DNA of 64,000 bases from Pseudoalteromonas rubra (GTDB lineage Bacteria; Pseudomonadota; Gammaproteobacteria; Enterobacterales; Alteromonadaceae): NCBI RefSeq assembly GCF_005886805.2, contig NZ_CP045429.1:2388501-2452500 (forward strand), given 5' to 3'. The notes under the pieces were generated by a model that was given only the letters and a program-made list of their open reading frames with translations, had not been told where the DNA came from and did not search any database. The position numbers and the translations under genes are program-made. This document shows, one piece after another, positions 1 through 10,119 of this stretch (within the stretch, counting starts at the first letter, position 1; every line of letters begins with the position of its first letter).

Positions 1-95
1 AAGTAAAGCCCTAATTCAGCTTTTTGCAAAACTCACTTGCTAAATGGCTACCTTTTATACATCGAAGGGACATCAGGAGGGTTATTGCTCGCGCA

Positions 96-467
96 TCAAT
101 AGTACTGCTTGGGTCTTCTGGCGACCCAGGCGCCTATGACACTTAGCCCAACACACATAAGTATCACTAATGCCATATCAACAATACCTTGTGTCGGATC
201 TATCACCGGGTGAAGGTTTTCCAACAACACAGGGATAACTGACATAACAGCAACACAACTGAGCACTTTAAACGCGCGACTAAAATCAAAGCGCCGACTA
301 TAACTCATCCAACTGGTTAAAATGAGCAGGAAACAGGCAGGTGATAACAGCGCCAACCAAACTTCACTAATGTGAGGTAACATAATGCCTGTTGAAATAC
401 ACCCTAATACACCCCAAACAATCCAGGTCCACCAATTCTCCCGCTCTTTCAAAAATAGATTGCCCAT
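96..467 (-). CDS. Hypothetical four-helix membrane protein
   Basis: I do not recognise this 123-residue protein. It has four hydrophobic stretches, at about residues 12-33, 35-54, 65-82 and 94-115, with short charged links, so it is probably an inner-membrane protein. The start is the ATG at 467, with a purine-rich AAGAAG upstream. It stands alone on the minus strand before the deaminase gene. No catalytic or binding motif is visible, so no function is proposed. Confidence 0.6.
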   Translation of the reverse strand: MGNLFLKERENWWTWIVWGVLGCISTGIMLPHISEVWLALLSPACFLLILTSWMSYSRRFDFSRAFKVLSCVAVMSVIPVLLENLHPVIDPTQGIVDMALVILMCVGLSVIGAWVARRPKQYY

Positions 468-651
468 TACTATTCTTCTTATAATTGTGTTCTGAGACTG
501 CCAGACAATAGCCTAACAAAGATTCAGGTCACAAAACAACCGCAGGACGAATAATTCGTGCACTAAGTTCCCCTTTTAATGACATGCATCATTATATTGC
601 TCCTCGCACACTAATGAATGATGTATCTACTTCGTTTCATGTGCCAAAAAC

Positions 652-1092
652 TCACTCTCCAATATCTTCATTCCACAGTTCTGGACGGGTTTTAATAAAT
701 TCATCCATCATTTCGATACATTCAGCGTCCTGGCGGACTTCGAGCTTAACGCCATGCTCTGCAAGCAAGGTTTCGCTACCCATAAAGTTCTTGTTTTCAC
801 CAATCACAACATTGGGAATGCCATACAACAAGATTGTCCCGGAGCACATGGGGCACGGTGACAGGGTCGTATATAAAGTGCACTCTTTATAAACTGATGC
901 ACTTAGGCGACCGGCATTTTCCAACGCATCCATTTCACCATGCAAGACGGTGCTCCCCTTCTGCACCCTCTGATTATGCCCACGCCCGATTATCTGACCT
1001 TTGTGAACCAGGACAGAGCCGATCGGGATCCCACCTGTACCAAGCCCTTTCTTCGCTTCTTCAATTGCCGCAGCTAAAAACTTATCCATCAT
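652..1092 (-). CDS. Cytosine deaminase, yeast Fcy1-like
   Basis: A zinc-dependent deaminase of the cytidine/deoxycytidylate deaminase superfamily, 146 residues. The zinc site is plain: H51-G-E53 and the P-C80-P-M-C83 motif, with E53 as the proton shuttle. Across its whole length, including the C-terminal W-x-EDIGE tail, it resembles yeast cytosine deaminase Fcy1, which converts cytosine to uracil for pyrimidine salvage. This differs from CodA, the usual enterobacterial enzyme, which has an amidohydrolase fold. The ATG at 1092 was chosen because AGGAG lies four bases upstream; the ATG at 1089 is also possible. No cytosine permease gene is adjacent. A related base (for example isocytosine or guanine) as substrate cannot be excluded. 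Confidence 0.8.
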   Translation of the reverse strand: MMDKFLAAAIEEAKKGLGTGGIPIGSVLVHKGQIIGRGHNQRVQKGSTVLHGEMDALENAGRLSASVYKECTLYTTLSPCPMCSGTILLYGIPNVVIGENKNFMGSETLLAEHGVKLEVRQDAECIEMMDEFIKTRPELWNEDIGE

Positions 1093-1347
1093 TGTACTCC
1101 TGATGTTGGCTATACCAATCCGCATAAATCAGATATCAGTCCAAAAAAGAAAACCTGTCGCTTTGATGCCACACGCAGTGTTCTGGACTCAATGAGACCA
1201 TAACGCTCCACAAGGGCTGGCCATTATTCTGGCTCGTTCAGTCATATCCAGATTGCTGTTACTCGGTTTAAAAACTGTGCAGCTAACACAGCATCTTTTA
1301 AACTAGCACTCAATTGAGGATAAAATAAGAATAACCCAGTCCAGATT

Positions 1348-1567
1348 ATGCCAATTTGCTTAATTATGTGATCTATTTTGAGGAGAGAAAATAGGGTCAA
1401 TAACACCGCTCCCGCGGCCTGCTATCGCTGAGGCACCTACATCCCTATAGGCGAGGCAAAAATTTGCGAACTCATACCTTAGTAAAGGTTCTAAATGAGA
1501 AGTTTTTAACGCTGTTAGCATCCTATTTGCTCCCTCAAATAGACCAGGTGTTAAGTGAAATTGGTAT
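1348..1567. repeat. MITE-like inverted-repeat element, copy 1 (with insertion)
   Basis: A 220-base non-coding element with imperfect terminal inverted repeats of about 30 bases (left end ATGCCAATTTGCTTAATTA, right end the near-complement ending AAATTGGTAT). It matches copy 2 at 2057-2218 in the same orientation, but carries an extra GC-richer block of about 48 bases at 1406-1453 and a diverged middle. No transposase is encoded, so it would be a non-autonomous element moved in trans. The rest of the gap between 1093 and 1598 shows nothing else I can support. Confidence 0.65.
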
Positions 1568-1598
1568 TAATCCCCGTGACTGCGAGGCTGCATCCCAG

Positions 1599-2012
1599 TT
1601 ACCTAGGAGCATGGTACCTGTAAGCTTGGTTAAGCTGCTGAGCTTGCAAATCATTTATTACACCCTGCTTATTCAATACAGCAATGATTGAACCCGGCTT
1701 ACGAGCCAGGTTAACAGCGATTTTATCAATCTCTACGTTCCCTTTATATTGCTCAAGTACCTGCTTTATATCTTCCTCAGACCAGGGTAAGCCATAATTC
1801 TCGGGCAACCCTTTATCCAGATTGTCCTGTTGTTTTTGTGCCAAGGTTTTCTTTACTTTTTTCGGCTTTGGCTGCCACTGTAAAGACTGGAAAAGTGCTC
1901 TGATCACATCAGGATGGTTATACGGCGACTGTGCAGGCAGGATTTCTCCTGTGATAGGGTCAATGCCATTGGCGAGGCCATACACGATACTGGCAACTTG
2001 TTGCTGGTCCAT
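1599..2012 (-). CDS. Hypothetical protein with C-terminal HTH-like region
   Basis: I do not recognise this 137-residue protein by name. The N-terminal half (1-45) contains a conserved-looking NGIDPITGEILP stretch, followed by a Lys-rich linker (about 51-62). The C-terminal half has LPWSEEDIKQVLEQY and then a helix pair around residues 95-115, which reads like a Myb/SANT-like helix-turn-helix. DNA binding is therefore only a guess. The ATG at 2012 is chosen over an in-frame upstream codon at 2063 because AAGGAG precedes it at good spacing; the upstream reading would also run into the repeat. Two same-orientation copies of the MITE-like element flank the gene. Confidence 0.6.
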   Translation of the reverse strand: MDQQQVASIVYGLANGIDPITGEILPAQSPYNHPDVIRALFQSLQWQPKPKKVKKTLAQKQQDNLDKGLPENYGLPWSEEDIKQVLEQYKGNVEIDKIAVNLARKPGSIIAVLNKQGVINDLQAQQLNQAYRYHAPR

Positions 2013-2056
2013 ATCTGCTCCTTGATTTAAAAATAACAATGCGTCAACTTCCTGTA

Positions 2057-2218
2057 ATACCAATTTGCTTAATTAAGTGATCTATTTTGAGGCGAGAAAA
2101 TAGGGTCGATAACAAGGCAAAAATTTTGCTATTTAGTTGTTCTAAATGAGAGATTTTTAACGCTGTTAGCGTCCTATTTGCTCCTTCAAATAGACCAAGT
2201 ATTAAGTGAAATTGGTGT
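2057..2218. repeat. MITE-like inverted-repeat element, copy 2
   Basis: A 162-base element with imperfect terminal inverted repeats: the left end ATACCAATTTGCTTAATTAA pairs with the right end reading AAGTGAAATTGGTGT on the same strand. The core shared with copy 1 includes GAGAAAATAGGGTC and TTTTTAACGCTGTTAGC. It has no coding capacity. It sits just upstream of the unknown gene, so its ends could affect that gene's promoter. The remaining 2219-2396 stretch holds only a hairpin before the end of pyrF. Confidence 0.65.
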
Positions 2219-2353
2219 AACAATATAAGTGTAGCAGGCTTGTCTGAGTTAGGTTATTTTTCCGCTAATGCGTACCGTTCCAACAAGGTTTAAGAAGCAA
2301 AAAGTGAGAGTGGAAAGTATTACTGCAACCGAGTCCAATTAATTTAGGTTGCA

Positions 2354-2381
2354 AGACCAGCTAGCTGGCACAAGCTGGTCT
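2354..2381 (-). terminator. Hairpin downstream of pyrF
   Basis: A 9-bp perfect stem (AGACCAGCT / AGCTGGTCT) with a 10-base loop lies just past the pyrF stop. No clear run of T follows on the minus strand, so it may act as an mRNA 3' stabiliser or a Rho-dependent end rather than a strong intrinsic terminator. Confidence 0.4.
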
Positions 2382-2396
2382 GAAATAAGACGAAGT

Positions 2397-3107
2397 TTAC
2401 AAACCCTTAATTGATTCGTTGATGGCGCTCAGAGCCTCAACTGGATCAGCGGCCTGAGTGATTGGTCGGCCAACAACAAGATAATCACTGCCCGACTTTA
2501 TCGCCAGTTCTGGCGTCATGATCCGCTTCTGATCTCCTGCATCACTGCCTGCAGGTCTTATTCCTGGTGTCACTAAACAAAAGCCACTGCCTAATTCAGC
2601 CTTAAGTGTTTGCGCTTCCTGTGCTGAACAGACAACGCCATCGAGGCCTGACTCTTTAGCAAGCTTTGCCAAATAAACCACCTGCTCCTGAGGCGTCTTA
2701 TCCACCCCGAGTTTGCTCAGCTGCGCCTGATCCATACTGGTCAATACAGTGACCGCAATCAGCAGGGGGGCTTTATCACCATAGGCTTCAAGAGCTTGCT
2801 TAGCCTTGCTCATCATTTCAGTGCCGCCGCTGGCATGCACATTAACCATCCACACACCTAGCTCTGCAGCGGCTGTTACAGCCTTCGCAACTGTATTTGG
2901 AATGTCATGAAACTTCAAATCAAGAAACACGTCAAACCCTTTTTCAATCAGCTTAGAGACAAATTGAGGGCCGAAATAGGTGAACATTTCCTTTCCGACT
3001 TTTAAACGACATTCATCAGGAGAAAGCTGGGATACAAACGCCAGCGCAGCAGCTTCATTGTCGTAATCCAGTGCAATTAGCACCTTTTTCATTTCTGTGT
3101 TTGACAT
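2397..3107 (-). CDS. pyrF: Orotidine-5'-phosphate decarboxylase
   Basis: Decarboxylates OMP to UMP, the last step of de novo pyrimidine synthesis, in the cytoplasm. The 236-residue TIM-barrel protein shows the family active-site motif [11 protein letters not shown] (the D-x-K-x-x-D charged network), an N-terminal ALDYDN and the C-terminal phosphate-binding LVVGRPIT. The start at 3107 (MSNTEMKK) gives the normal family length; an in-frame upstream reading to 3185 would overlap the end of lapB. Together with lapB and lapA it forms the yciS-yciM-pyrF order known from enterobacteria. Confidence 0.96.
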   Translation of the reverse strand: MSNTEMKKVLIALDYDNEAAALAFVSQLSPDECRLKVGKEMFTYFGPQFVSKLIEKGFDVFLDLKFHDIPNTVAKAVTAAAELGVWMVNVHASGGTEMMSKAKQALEAYGDKAPLLIAVTVLTSMDQAQLSKLGVDKTPQEQVVYLAKLAKESGLDGVVCSAQEAQTLKAELGSGFCLVTPGIRPAGSDAGDQKRIMTPELAIKSGSDYLVVGRPITQAADPVEALSAINESIKGL

Positions 3108-3142
3108 AGTTGATCTATTTCGCCTTATAAAATATCGATGTT

Positions 3143-4306
3143 TTAATACCCGTCCACACCCTGACTTGGCAAAATAGATTCCCAAGACTTACAGGAGGGA
3201 CATAACCAATAAAGTTTGTGACTGGTAAACCCACAATTACGGCACTGGTAGTCCGGCTTTGTTTCAACATAAGCAGAGACCAGATTATCTACTTCATTTA
3301 ATACCGACTGAAACTTATCCTGCCTTGTGGCAAGCAGCTTTAATAGAAAACTGAACCCTCGGATTGAAGGTTCCCGCTTTAAACTGTCTGTGAGATAGTC
3401 CACAGCTTGCTGAGTATGCCCCGCTTCCACCAACCCCTCACAATGCTTTATTTTTACCAGTACACCGCTGGTTTTCAGCAAATCGTTGACCAGCGTATGG
3501 AACTCGTGCTCGATATTGAGACGCTGATAACAGACATGCAAATCTTGCAGCACTAGAGGAATGGCACAGGGAAACTGTGAGACCAGCTTACGCCAGTAAT
3601 AAATGGCTTTAACATTATCTTCTTTGCTAAGCGCATCATGCCCTAATTCATACAGCGGCCTGATCGTCGTTCTCGGCAACTTAAGTGCGCGCTCCAGGTA
3701 ATCAGTGAGATAATCTGCGGTTTCCCGCTCAGAAGCCTGATTTTCAAGTGCAGCTTCACAATAAAAGTTAGCAATTGCAGCACAGTAAATTTGTTCGGTA
3801 AATAGCTCGGCGTGACTCTCATACATATTCACACCCTTTTGCCATTCCCGGGTTTGCGAATAAAGTTGTATAATGGGCGTCAACGCCTCTTCATAGTCCG
3901 CTTTAACTAACTCAACCAAATGCTCCTCGGCACTGTCTAGTAATCCCGCCATAATATAATCTTCAGCGAGAGCCAACTTACAGGACTGGATGACCTGTAT
4001 ATCCAGGCTAGGTTGTTTAAGAAGCAATTCATGGATTCGGATGGCTCGGTCGAGCTCACCTCTTTTGCGGAATAAGGTGGCGAGTATGAGGTAGTGCTCA
4101 ACAGAATCAGCACTGACCTCTAATAACTTGATCAGGTGCTCAAGGCCCTGATCTTCTTCTCTATCTAAAAGAAACTTTAACCCTTTACTGTATTCTGAGG
4201 TAATTTTTCGGTTTTGTTCATGAGCCTGGTTTTTAGCGCTGTTTTTTCCCATGACATAGCCATAAGCAGCTGCTACCGGAAGCAATAGGAAAAGTAACTC
4301 AATCAT
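3143..4306 (-). CDS. lapB: Lipopolysaccharide assembly protein B
   Basis: LapB (YciM) is an inner-membrane-anchored TPR protein that brings LpxC to FtsH for degradation and so sets lipid A synthesis. The 387-residue product begins with one membrane helix (about 3-18), has TPR-like helical repeats through about residue 330, and ends with a rubredoxin-like metal knuckle, CRNCGF...CPSC. This is the usual family architecture and length. Its ATG overlaps the last four bases of lapA, so the two are translationally coupled, as in E. coli. Confidence 0.95.
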   Translation of the reverse strand: MIELLFLLLPVAAAYGYVMGKNSAKNQAHEQNRKITSEYSKGLKFLLDREEDQGLEHLIKLLEVSADSVEHYLILATLFRKRGELDRAIRIHELLLKQPSLDIQVIQSCKLALAEDYIMAGLLDSAEEHLVELVKADYEEALTPIIQLYSQTREWQKGVNMYESHAELFTEQIYCAAIANFYCEAALENQASERETADYLTDYLERALKLPRTTIRPLYELGHDALSKEDNVKAIYYWRKLVSQFPCAIPLVLQDLHVCYQRLNIEHEFHTLVNDLLKTSGVLVKIKHCEGLVEAGHTQQAVDYLTDSLKREPSIRGFSFLLKLLATRQDKFQSVLNEVDNLVSAYVETKPDYQCRNCGFTSHKLYWLCPSCKSWESILPSQGVDGY

Positions 4307-4566
4307 TTACTGCTTTGCGCTTGTATCGATTGATTAACTCTCTGCTGTTGGCGAATTTGCCTCTTTAACTGCGTTATCTTGCCAATGCTCAGTAACAACC
4401 CTAGCACTAAGCCAAACACCACACATAGGCTTATTAAACTGGCCAACGGTACCTCTGAACTGGCGATGATATAGTCAACTTTTACTAAAGCCGGGTTTTG
4501 TGTACCCAACACAAAAGCGAGTATCACCAGTATCAAAAATAATCCCTTTCTTACTACCTGGATCAA
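4303..4566 (-). CDS. lapA: Lipopolysaccharide assembly protein A
   Basis: LapA (YciS, DUF1049) is a small inner-membrane partner of LapB in controlling LPS synthesis. The 87-residue protein has two membrane helices (about 8-22 and 42-62) and a short basic, Gln-rich cytoplasmic tail typical of the family. It follows ihfB by 15 bases and overlaps lapB by four. Confidence 0.92.
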   Translation of the reverse strand: MIQVVRKGLFLILVILAFVLGTQNPALVKVDYIIASSEVPLASLISLCVVFGLVLGLLLSIGKITQLKRQIRQQQRVNQSIQAQSSK

Positions 4567-4581
4567 GCGTTACCTCATTAA

Positions 4582-4872
4582 TCAATTTTCGAGACTAGCG
4601 TTCACACGGTCACGAAGTTCTTTACCAGGCTTAAAATGAGGTACGTACTTTCCATCCAGCTCAACGGTTTCACCTGTTTTCGGGTTACGGCCGGTACGAG
4701 GTGAACGATAGTGGAGAGAAAAGCTGCCAAAGCCGCGGATTTCGATACGATCTGAGCTTGAAAGTGAACCTGCCATTTGCTCTAAAATCTCTTTTACCGC
4801 ATTCTCAACGTCTTTGACTGGGACGTGAATATGTTGCTCAGCAAGTTTTTCGATTAGTTCTGACTTTGTCAT
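4582..4872 (-). CDS. ihfB: Integration host factor subunit beta
   Basis: IHF-beta pairs with IHF-alpha to bind and sharply bend DNA. The 96-residue protein begins [11 protein letters not shown] and has the HU/IHF signature [21 protein letters not shown] with the intercalating proline in the beta arm. Length and sequence fit IhfB rather than HU. It lies downstream of rpsA with a terminator-like hairpin between them, the order found across gammaproteobacteria. Confidence 0.96.
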   Translation of the reverse strand: MTKSELIEKLAEQHIHVPVKDVENAVKEILEQMAGSLSSSDRIEIRGFGSFSLHYRSPRTGRNPKTGETVELDGKYVPHFKPGKELRDRVNASLEN

Positions 4873-4887
4873 AGCGTTTCCTTTAGA

Positions 4888-4916
4888 TAAAAAAGAAGGG
4901 CAAAAAGTGCCCTTCT
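4888..4916 (-). terminator. Terminator after rpsA
   Basis: On the minus strand a 9-bp stem (AGAAGGGCA / TGCCCTTCT) with a five-base loop is followed by a run of T. It ends rpsA transcription at least partly, leaving ihfB to read-through or its own promoter. Confidence 0.8.
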
Positions 4917-4931
4917 ATTTAAGACTTGATA

Positions 4932-6599
4932 TTAGTCTTTTTGAGCGTTTTTGAAAGCTGCAGCCATTGCATTTTCAAATGCAGGCTCTTCTTTCTTCAG
5001 CTTCTCAAGCGCTTCTTTCTCTTCAGCTTCGAAGATAGCTTTAACAGATAGGCTGATTGTACGGTTCTTACGATCAACACCTACGAATTTAGCTTCAATC
5101 TCGTCACCTGCAGAAACAACGCTAGTTGCGTCTTCGATGCGCTCTTGTGCGATGTCAGCAACACGGATGTAGCCTTCAACGCCTTCGATAAGCTCAACAG
5201 TTGCGCCTTTCGCGTCAACGTCTGTCACTTTACCTTTAACAATAGCACCTTTTTTGTTTGCGTCTAGGTAGTTATTGAAAGGATCAGCTTCGATTTGCTT
5301 AACGCCTAGTGAGATGCGCTCACGCTCTGGGTCAACCTGAAGAACGATTGCAGAGATCTCGTCGCCTTTCTTGTATTCACGTACAGCTTCTTCGCCAGGC
5401 GTGTTCCAAGAAATGTCAGACAGGTGTACAAGACCGTCGATACCACCGTCAAGACCGATGAAGATACCGAAATCAGTGATAGACTTGATCTTACCAGTAA
5501 CTTGGTCGCCTTTGTTCTGTAGACGAGCAAATTCCTGCCAAGGGTTAGCTTTACACTGCTTAAGACCAAGAGAAATACGACGACGCTCTTCGTCGATTTC
5601 AAGAACCATAACTTCAACAGTGTCACCTAGTGAAACAACTTTTGAAGGGTGGATGTTCTTGTTAGTCCAGTCCATTTCAGACACGTGTACCAGACCTTCT
5701 ACGCCTTCTTCGATTTCAACGAAACAACCGTAGTCAGTTAGGTTAGTAACACGACCAGTTAGCTTAGCGCCTTCTGGGTAACGACCAGCGATAGCTGCCC
5801 AAGGATCTTCACCAAGTTGCTTAAGACCTAGAGAAACACGAGTCTTCTCTTTGTCGAACTTAAGAACTTTAACAGCGATCTCGTCACCAACATTTACGAT
5901 TTCACTTGGGTGCTTAACGCGCTTCCAAGCCATGTCAGTGATGTGAAGTAGACCGTCAACACCGCCCAGATCTACGAACGCACCGTAATCTGTAAGGTTC
6001 TTAACGATACCTTTAACTTCTTGACCTTCAACAAGGTTAGCCAGCAGCTCTTCACGCTCTTGTGAGTTTTCAGACTCGATAACAGCACGACGAGAAACAA
6101 CTACGTTGTTACGCTTCTGGTCAAGCTTGATTACTTTGAACTCAAGCTCTTTACCTTCAAGGTGTGTTGTGTCACGTACTGGACGAACGTCAACAAGTGA
6201 ACCAGGTAGGAATGCACGGATTGAATCAACTTCAACAGTGAAACCACCTTTAACTTTACCGTTGATGATACCAACAACAGTTTCTTGTTCTTCACAAGCT
6301 TTCTCAAGGCGGATCCAAGCTTCGTGACGCTTCGCTTTCTCACGAGAAAGGATAGTTTCACCGAAACCATCTTCGATTGCGTCAAGTGCAACATCTACTT
6401 CGTCGCCAACAGCAACTTCTAGTTCACCAGCAGCATTTTTGAATTGCTCTGCAGGGATTGCACTTTCAGACTTAAGGCCAGCATCAACAAGAACAATGTT
6501 GTTCTCGATTGAAATAACAGTACCTTTAACGATAGAGCCTTGCTCTGCTTCAAAACCCTTTAGGCTTTCTTCAAATAACTGCGCAAAATTTTCTGACAT
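4932..6599 (-). CDS. rpsA: 30S ribosomal protein S1
   Basis: S1 recruits and unfolds mRNA on the 30S subunit. The 555-residue product has six S1/OB-fold repeats spaced about 85 residues apart, recognisable by recurring V-x-G-x-V...DYGAFVDL and VSLGLKQ motifs; the first two are the divergent ribosome-docking repeats. Length equals the usual gammaproteobacterial S1. It lies downstream of cmk and upstream of ihfB. The codon choice looks highly optimised compared with the neighbours, as expected for an abundant protein. Confidence 0.98.
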   Translation of the reverse strand: MSENFAQLFEESLKGFEAEQGSIVKGTVISIENNIVLVDAGLKSESAIPAEQFKNAAGELEVAVGDEVDVALDAIEDGFGETILSREKAKRHEAWIRLEKACEEQETVVGIINGKVKGGFTVEVDSIRAFLPGSLVDVRPVRDTTHLEGKELEFKVIKLDQKRNNVVVSRRAVIESENSQEREELLANLVEGQEVKGIVKNLTDYGAFVDLGGVDGLLHITDMAWKRVKHPSEIVNVGDEIAVKVLKFDKEKTRVSLGLKQLGEDPWAAIAGRYPEGAKLTGRVTNLTDYGCFVEIEEGVEGLVHVSEMDWTNKNIHPSKVVSLGDTVEVMVLEIDEERRRISLGLKQCKANPWQEFARLQNKGDQVTGKIKSITDFGIFIGLDGGIDGLVHLSDISWNTPGEEAVREYKKGDEISAIVLQVDPERERISLGVKQIEADPFNNYLDANKKGAIVKGKVTDVDAKGATVELIEGVEGYIRVADIAQERIEDATSVVSAGDEIEAKFVGVDRKNRTISLSVKAIFEAEEKEALEKLKKEEPAFENAMAAAFKNAQKD

Positions 6600-6694
6600 A
6601 CTAAATACGTCTCATAAATAAACATTCCAATTAGCAACCATGCTGCATGGGGTGGTTAATATAACGTCGGCCTCCTGCCAACGCAGTAAAAAAT

Positions 6695-7402
6695 CTAGCT
6701 TGATGCAGGTAACTTGCCGGCAGCAATGGTGTCCTGCACTAACGTAGTGACTTTCGTAAACACCTGTTCCGCATCTAATTCCGTTGTATCGAGTACGATA
6801 GCATCGTGTGCCGGCACCAAAGGCGCGACCTTACGGTTCATATCGCGATCATCACGAGCTTCAATCTCGATTAAAAGACCATCTAGTGTAACATCCAGCC
6901 CTTTATCCTTCAACTCCAGATAACGACGTCTTGCACGTTCTTGCGCGCTGGCTGTTAAATAAATTTTTAGTTCAGCTTGAGGGAAAACAACCGTTCCCAT
7001 ATCTCTGCCGTCCGCGATCAGACCTCTTTCACTTCGAAAAGCCCTCTGACGACGCAACAAAGCTTCACGAACCCGAGGTAATGCAGCGATTTTAGACGCT
7101 GCTGCACCGACCTCTTCATTGCGGATCGTGTGAGTGACGTCCTCACCTTCAAGGATCACTTTAATTTTTTTCGTCACACCGTCTATCGGAAACTGAACGT
7201 CCAAATTCGCGGCGAGAGGTACTAAAGCCTCTTCGTTATCGAGTGCAATATGATGATGAATAGCAGCTAAAGACAAAACGCGGTAAATTGCACCACTATC
7301 CAACACGTCCCAATCAAGCTTCTCAGCTAATAAACGACAAACCGTTCCTTTGCCCGAGCCGCTTGGGCCGTCTACGGTGATTACTGGCATGACAGCCTGC
7401 AT
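6695..7402 (-). CDS. cmk: Cytidylate kinase
   Basis: Phosphorylates CMP and dCMP with ATP. The 235-residue protein starts [20 protein letters not shown], containing the P-loop GPSGSGKGT, and carries the [14 protein letters not shown] motif and the arginine-rich lid [15 protein letters not shown] lies five bases before the ATG at 7402, which supports this start over the internal ATG at 7390. It lies between aroA and rpsA, as in most relatives. Confidence 0.97.
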   Translation of the reverse strand: MQAVMPVITVDGPSGSGKGTVCRLLAEKLDWDVLDSGAIYRVLSLAAIHHHIALDNEEALVPLAANLDVQFPIDGVTKKIKVILEGEDVTHTIRNEEVGAAASKIAALPRVREALLRRQRAFRSERGLIADGRDMGTVVFPQAELKIYLTASAQERARRRYLELKDKGLDVTLDGLLIEIEARDDRDMNRKVAPLVPAHDAIVLDTTELDAEQVFTKVTTLVQDTIAAGKLPASS

Positions 7403-7534
7403 TTAAACCTCCCGAAATGCACACCAAAAATTAACTGCGGTATTATACGCAAGTTTACTGAATAGATCCTTATTGACATGTAACTTTTTGTTTGATTAAA
7501 AATTTACGTAAAGAAGCAGGCAAGAACCAAAAGC

Positions 7535-7566
7535 GCAGGCAGCTAGACTAAACGGACGCTGCCTGC
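7535..7566 (-). terminator. Possible terminator after aroA
   Basis: A 9-bp perfect stem (GCAGGCAGC / GCTGCCTGC) with a 14-base loop stands between aroA and cmk, followed on the minus strand by GCTTTTGG, a short T run. It is weak as an intrinsic terminator and may only attenuate. Confidence 0.4.
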
Positions 7567-7616
7567 CATTGGCCGACTGCAAGCTTTGTAGGTTACCCCA
7601 CAAGAACCGACAGCCG

Positions 7617-8894
7617 TTATTGACTGACTGAAGAGAGAACCTCAAAGTAAGTCGGGAAGGTTTTAGCGGTACAGCCAGGATCATTAATGATCACATCGAC
7701 ACCACCCACGGCCACCATAGAAAAACACATCGCAATACGGTGATCGTTATAAGTATCAATTTCTGCCAGGTTAAAAGTCTCAGGTGGTGTGATTTCAATG
7801 AAATCGTGCCCCTCTGTCACCTCTGCACCGATTTTTTTAAGTTCTGTTGCCATGGCATACAAGCGATCGGTTTCTTTGACACGCCAGTTGTAAATATTAC
7901 GGATGGCCGTTTTTCCCTTAGCAAACAAAGCTACAGTTGCCAGTGTCATTGCGGCATCCGGGATCGCATTAGCATCAATATCCACCCCGTTTAATTCACC
8001 CTTGCGAACAACGAGTTTTTCATCATGCCAGTCAATATCAGCGCCTACCTGCTCCATCACAGAAGCAAACCCTATGTCGCCCTGAACACTCTTGCGTCCA
8101 ACACCATTGATTTCAATTTCACCGCCAGCGATGGCTGCTGCTGCAATAAAGTAAGACGCCGATGATGCATCACCTTCTACCATGATACTACCCGGAGAAA
8201 CATAACCTTGCTGCCCTTTAACATGAAACACCTGGTAGTTATCATGACTAACAGTAACGCCAAACTGCGCCATAACACCGAGTGTAATGTCAATATAGGG
8301 CTTTGAAACCAACTCCCCTTTAATTCGAATTGTGCTGTCCTTAACAAACAAAGGCGCAGCCATCAGTAATGCGGTTAAAAACTGACTTGATATGCTACCG
8401 TCAATTTCTACTTCGCCGCCCTCAATTGCATCGCCATTAATCTGTAACGGTGGGTAATCCTTATTTTTTAGATATTTGATATCGGCGCCCAGTGCATGTA
8501 ACGCATCGACCAGGTGACCAATGGGTCGCTCTTCCATTCTAGGTTCACCAATCAATGTAAATTGCCCCTGACTTGCCGCTAGTACAGCTGTGAATGGTCT
8601 GAAAGCAGTGCCAGCATTGCCCAAAAATAACGCTTCAGATGGTGTTTTGAAGCGCCCGCCTTGGCCGTAAACACGAGCTGACGTTTTGTCTTCGTTCAAC
8701 TCAACATTGACGCCCATCTCGGAAAGCGCAAGGAGCATGTGGCGTATATCGTCACTGTCGAGCAAATTATTCACTTGTGTAACACCATCGCACAACGCGG
8801 CTAGCAGTAACACACGGTTTGACAAGCTTTTCGAGCCTGGCAGCGTGACACTGCCATTTACTTTGTCTATGGCGCTTAGTCTAAGCTGTTCCAT
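7617..8894 (-). CDS. aroA: 3-phosphoshikimate 1-carboxyvinyltransferase (EPSP synthase)
   Basis: Joins shikimate-3-phosphate and phosphoenolpyruvate to make EPSP, the sixth shikimate-pathway step. The 425-residue protein has the two-domain inverse barrel signatures: [11 protein letters not shown] near the N-terminus, [10 protein letters not shown] (the PEP/glyphosate loop), [17 protein letters not shown], and a C-terminal RVKETDR...DHRIAM. The GNAGTAxRP form is that of a class I, normally glyphosate-sensitive enzyme. Its start codon overlaps the serC stop by one base, so the pair is translationally coupled. Confidence 0.97.
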   Translation of the reverse strand: MEQLRLSAIDKVNGSVTLPGSKSLSNRVLLLAALCDGVTQVNNLLDSDDIRHMLLALSEMGVNVELNEDKTSARVYGQGGRFKTPSEALFLGNAGTAFRPFTAVLAASQGQFTLIGEPRMEERPIGHLVDALHALGADIKYLKNKDYPPLQINGDAIEGGEVEIDGSISSQFLTALLMAAPLFVKDSTIRIKGELVSKPYIDITLGVMAQFGVTVSHDNYQVFHVKGQQGYVSPGSIMVEGDASSASYFIAAAAIAGGEIEINGVGRKSVQGDIGFASVMEQVGADIDWHDEKLVVRKGELNGVDIDANAIPDAAMTLATVALFAKGKTAIRNIYNWRVKETDRLYAMATELKKIGAEVTEGHDFIEITPPETFNLAEIDTYNDHRIAMCFSMVAVGGVDVIINDPGCTAKTFPTYFEVLSSVSQ

Positions 8895-9976
8895 TAGCTG
8901 TTCTCCTTGGCAAATTTCTCCATAAACGCAATCAATGCTTTAATGCCTTCAATTGGCATAGCGTTGTATATACTGGCACGCATGCCTCCTACGAAGCGGT
9001 GACCTTCCAAAGCAATCAAGCCATTGTCCTCAGCTTGTGCCAAAAACTGCTCGTTTAAAGATTCATCATGCAACCAAAACGGTACATTCATCAAAGAACG
9101 ACAATGTTTAGCCACCTTGTTCAGATAGAATGACGAACCATCAATGTAATCATATAAAAGCGCGGCTTTTTCTTTGTTATGCGCTTCCATGGCTTTGACG
9201 CCACCAATTGATTCAAGATATTTGAATACTTCAGCAGCCAGGTACCAGGCAAAAGTAGGTGGCGTGTTGTACATACTCTGCTGTTTTGCTTCGATTGCGT
9301 AGTCTAGGATGGCGGGTCTTGGCAGGCCCTCACGCTCAAGCAATGTCTTACGCACAATCGCAATGCTCAAGCCTGACGGACCAATATTTTTCTGCGCCCC
9401 GGCATAAATTAAATCAAAATCGTCAACGTTCATTTCGCGCGACAAAATATTTGATGACATGTCTGCAACGATCGGCGCGGTTGGATGCTTAGGCACTTCA
9501 AACAACTCAATACCATCAATTGTTTCATTAGGACAGTAATGAATAAATGCTGCATTTTCAGGTAGGTTCCACTGTGAAACAGGCAAGACATCAAAGGTAC
9601 CATCTTGATCCCGGCGAATGTCAATAGACTCTACCTGAGTAAACTTTTGGCCTTCTTTCGTTGCACCGCAGGACCAAATTCCGTTCTCGATGTATACGCC
9701 GGGCGCGTCGTCCTGATGCAGGTTTAGCGGAACCGCGGCAAAATGGCCTCGACCTCCCCCATGCATAAACAGAACTTCAAACTCATCCGAAATATTCATC
9801 AGACGACGCAAGCTCGCCTCACATTCTCGCGCCAGTTCTAAAAACGGCGCAGAACGGTGACTGATCTCCATCACAGAGACCCCTAAATTTTGCCAGTTAA
9901 TAAATTCTTGTTGGGCTTTTTTCATAACAGCAGTTGGCAACATCGCCGGTCCTGCACAAAAGTTATAAACGCTCAT
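8894..9976 (-). CDS. serC: Phosphoserine aminotransferase
   Basis: A PLP enzyme that transfers the amino group of glutamate to 3-phosphohydroxypyruvate (serine synthesis) and to the matching pyridoxine-pathway intermediate. The 360-residue protein begins [14 protein letters not shown] and has the PLP lysine in [12 protein letters not shown]. The ATG at 9976 has GAGGAAA in front and matches family N-termini; an upstream in-frame reading is not supported. It is in an operon with aroA. Confidence 0.97.
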   Translation of the reverse strand: MSVYNFCAGPAMLPTAVMKKAQQEFINWQNLGVSVMEISHRSAPFLELARECEASLRRLMNISDEFEVLFMHGGGRGHFAAVPLNLHQDDAPGVYIENGIWSCGATKEGQKFTQVESIDIRRDQDGTFDVLPVSQWNLPENAAFIHYCPNETIDGIELFEVPKHPTAPIVADMSSNILSREMNVDDFDLIYAGAQKNIGPSGLSIAIVRKTLLEREGLPRPAILDYAIEAKQQSMYNTPPTFAWYLAAEVFKYLESIGGVKAMEAHNKEKAALLYDYIDGSSFYLNKVAKHCRSLMNVPFWLHDESLNEQFLAQAEDNGLIALEGHRFVGGMRASIYNAMPIEGIKALIAFMEKFAKENS

Positions 9977-10080
9977 AGTTTCCTCATTCCAGTTTTTATA
10001 CTGCACCAGGCAGTGTACTATTTATTTTTAACGGGCACACACTGTGTGATGTTGCGTGCCCTGAATATACCTCGGAGAAT

Positions 10081-10107
10081 AAAAAAGCGGCCTAAGCCGC
10101 TTTTTTA
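10081..10107 (-). terminator. Terminator after gyrA
   Basis: A 7-bp stem AAGCGGC / GCCGCTT with a four-base loop is flanked by A and T runs on both sides, so it can work in either direction. It separates gyrA from serC. Confidence 0.85.
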
Positions 10108-10119
10108 AATTGAACCAGA

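Noticed and set aside
1464..1691. Plus-strand 75-residue frame
   Set aside because: Most of it is MITE copy 1, and the rest is antisense to the unknown gene; no evidence of translation.
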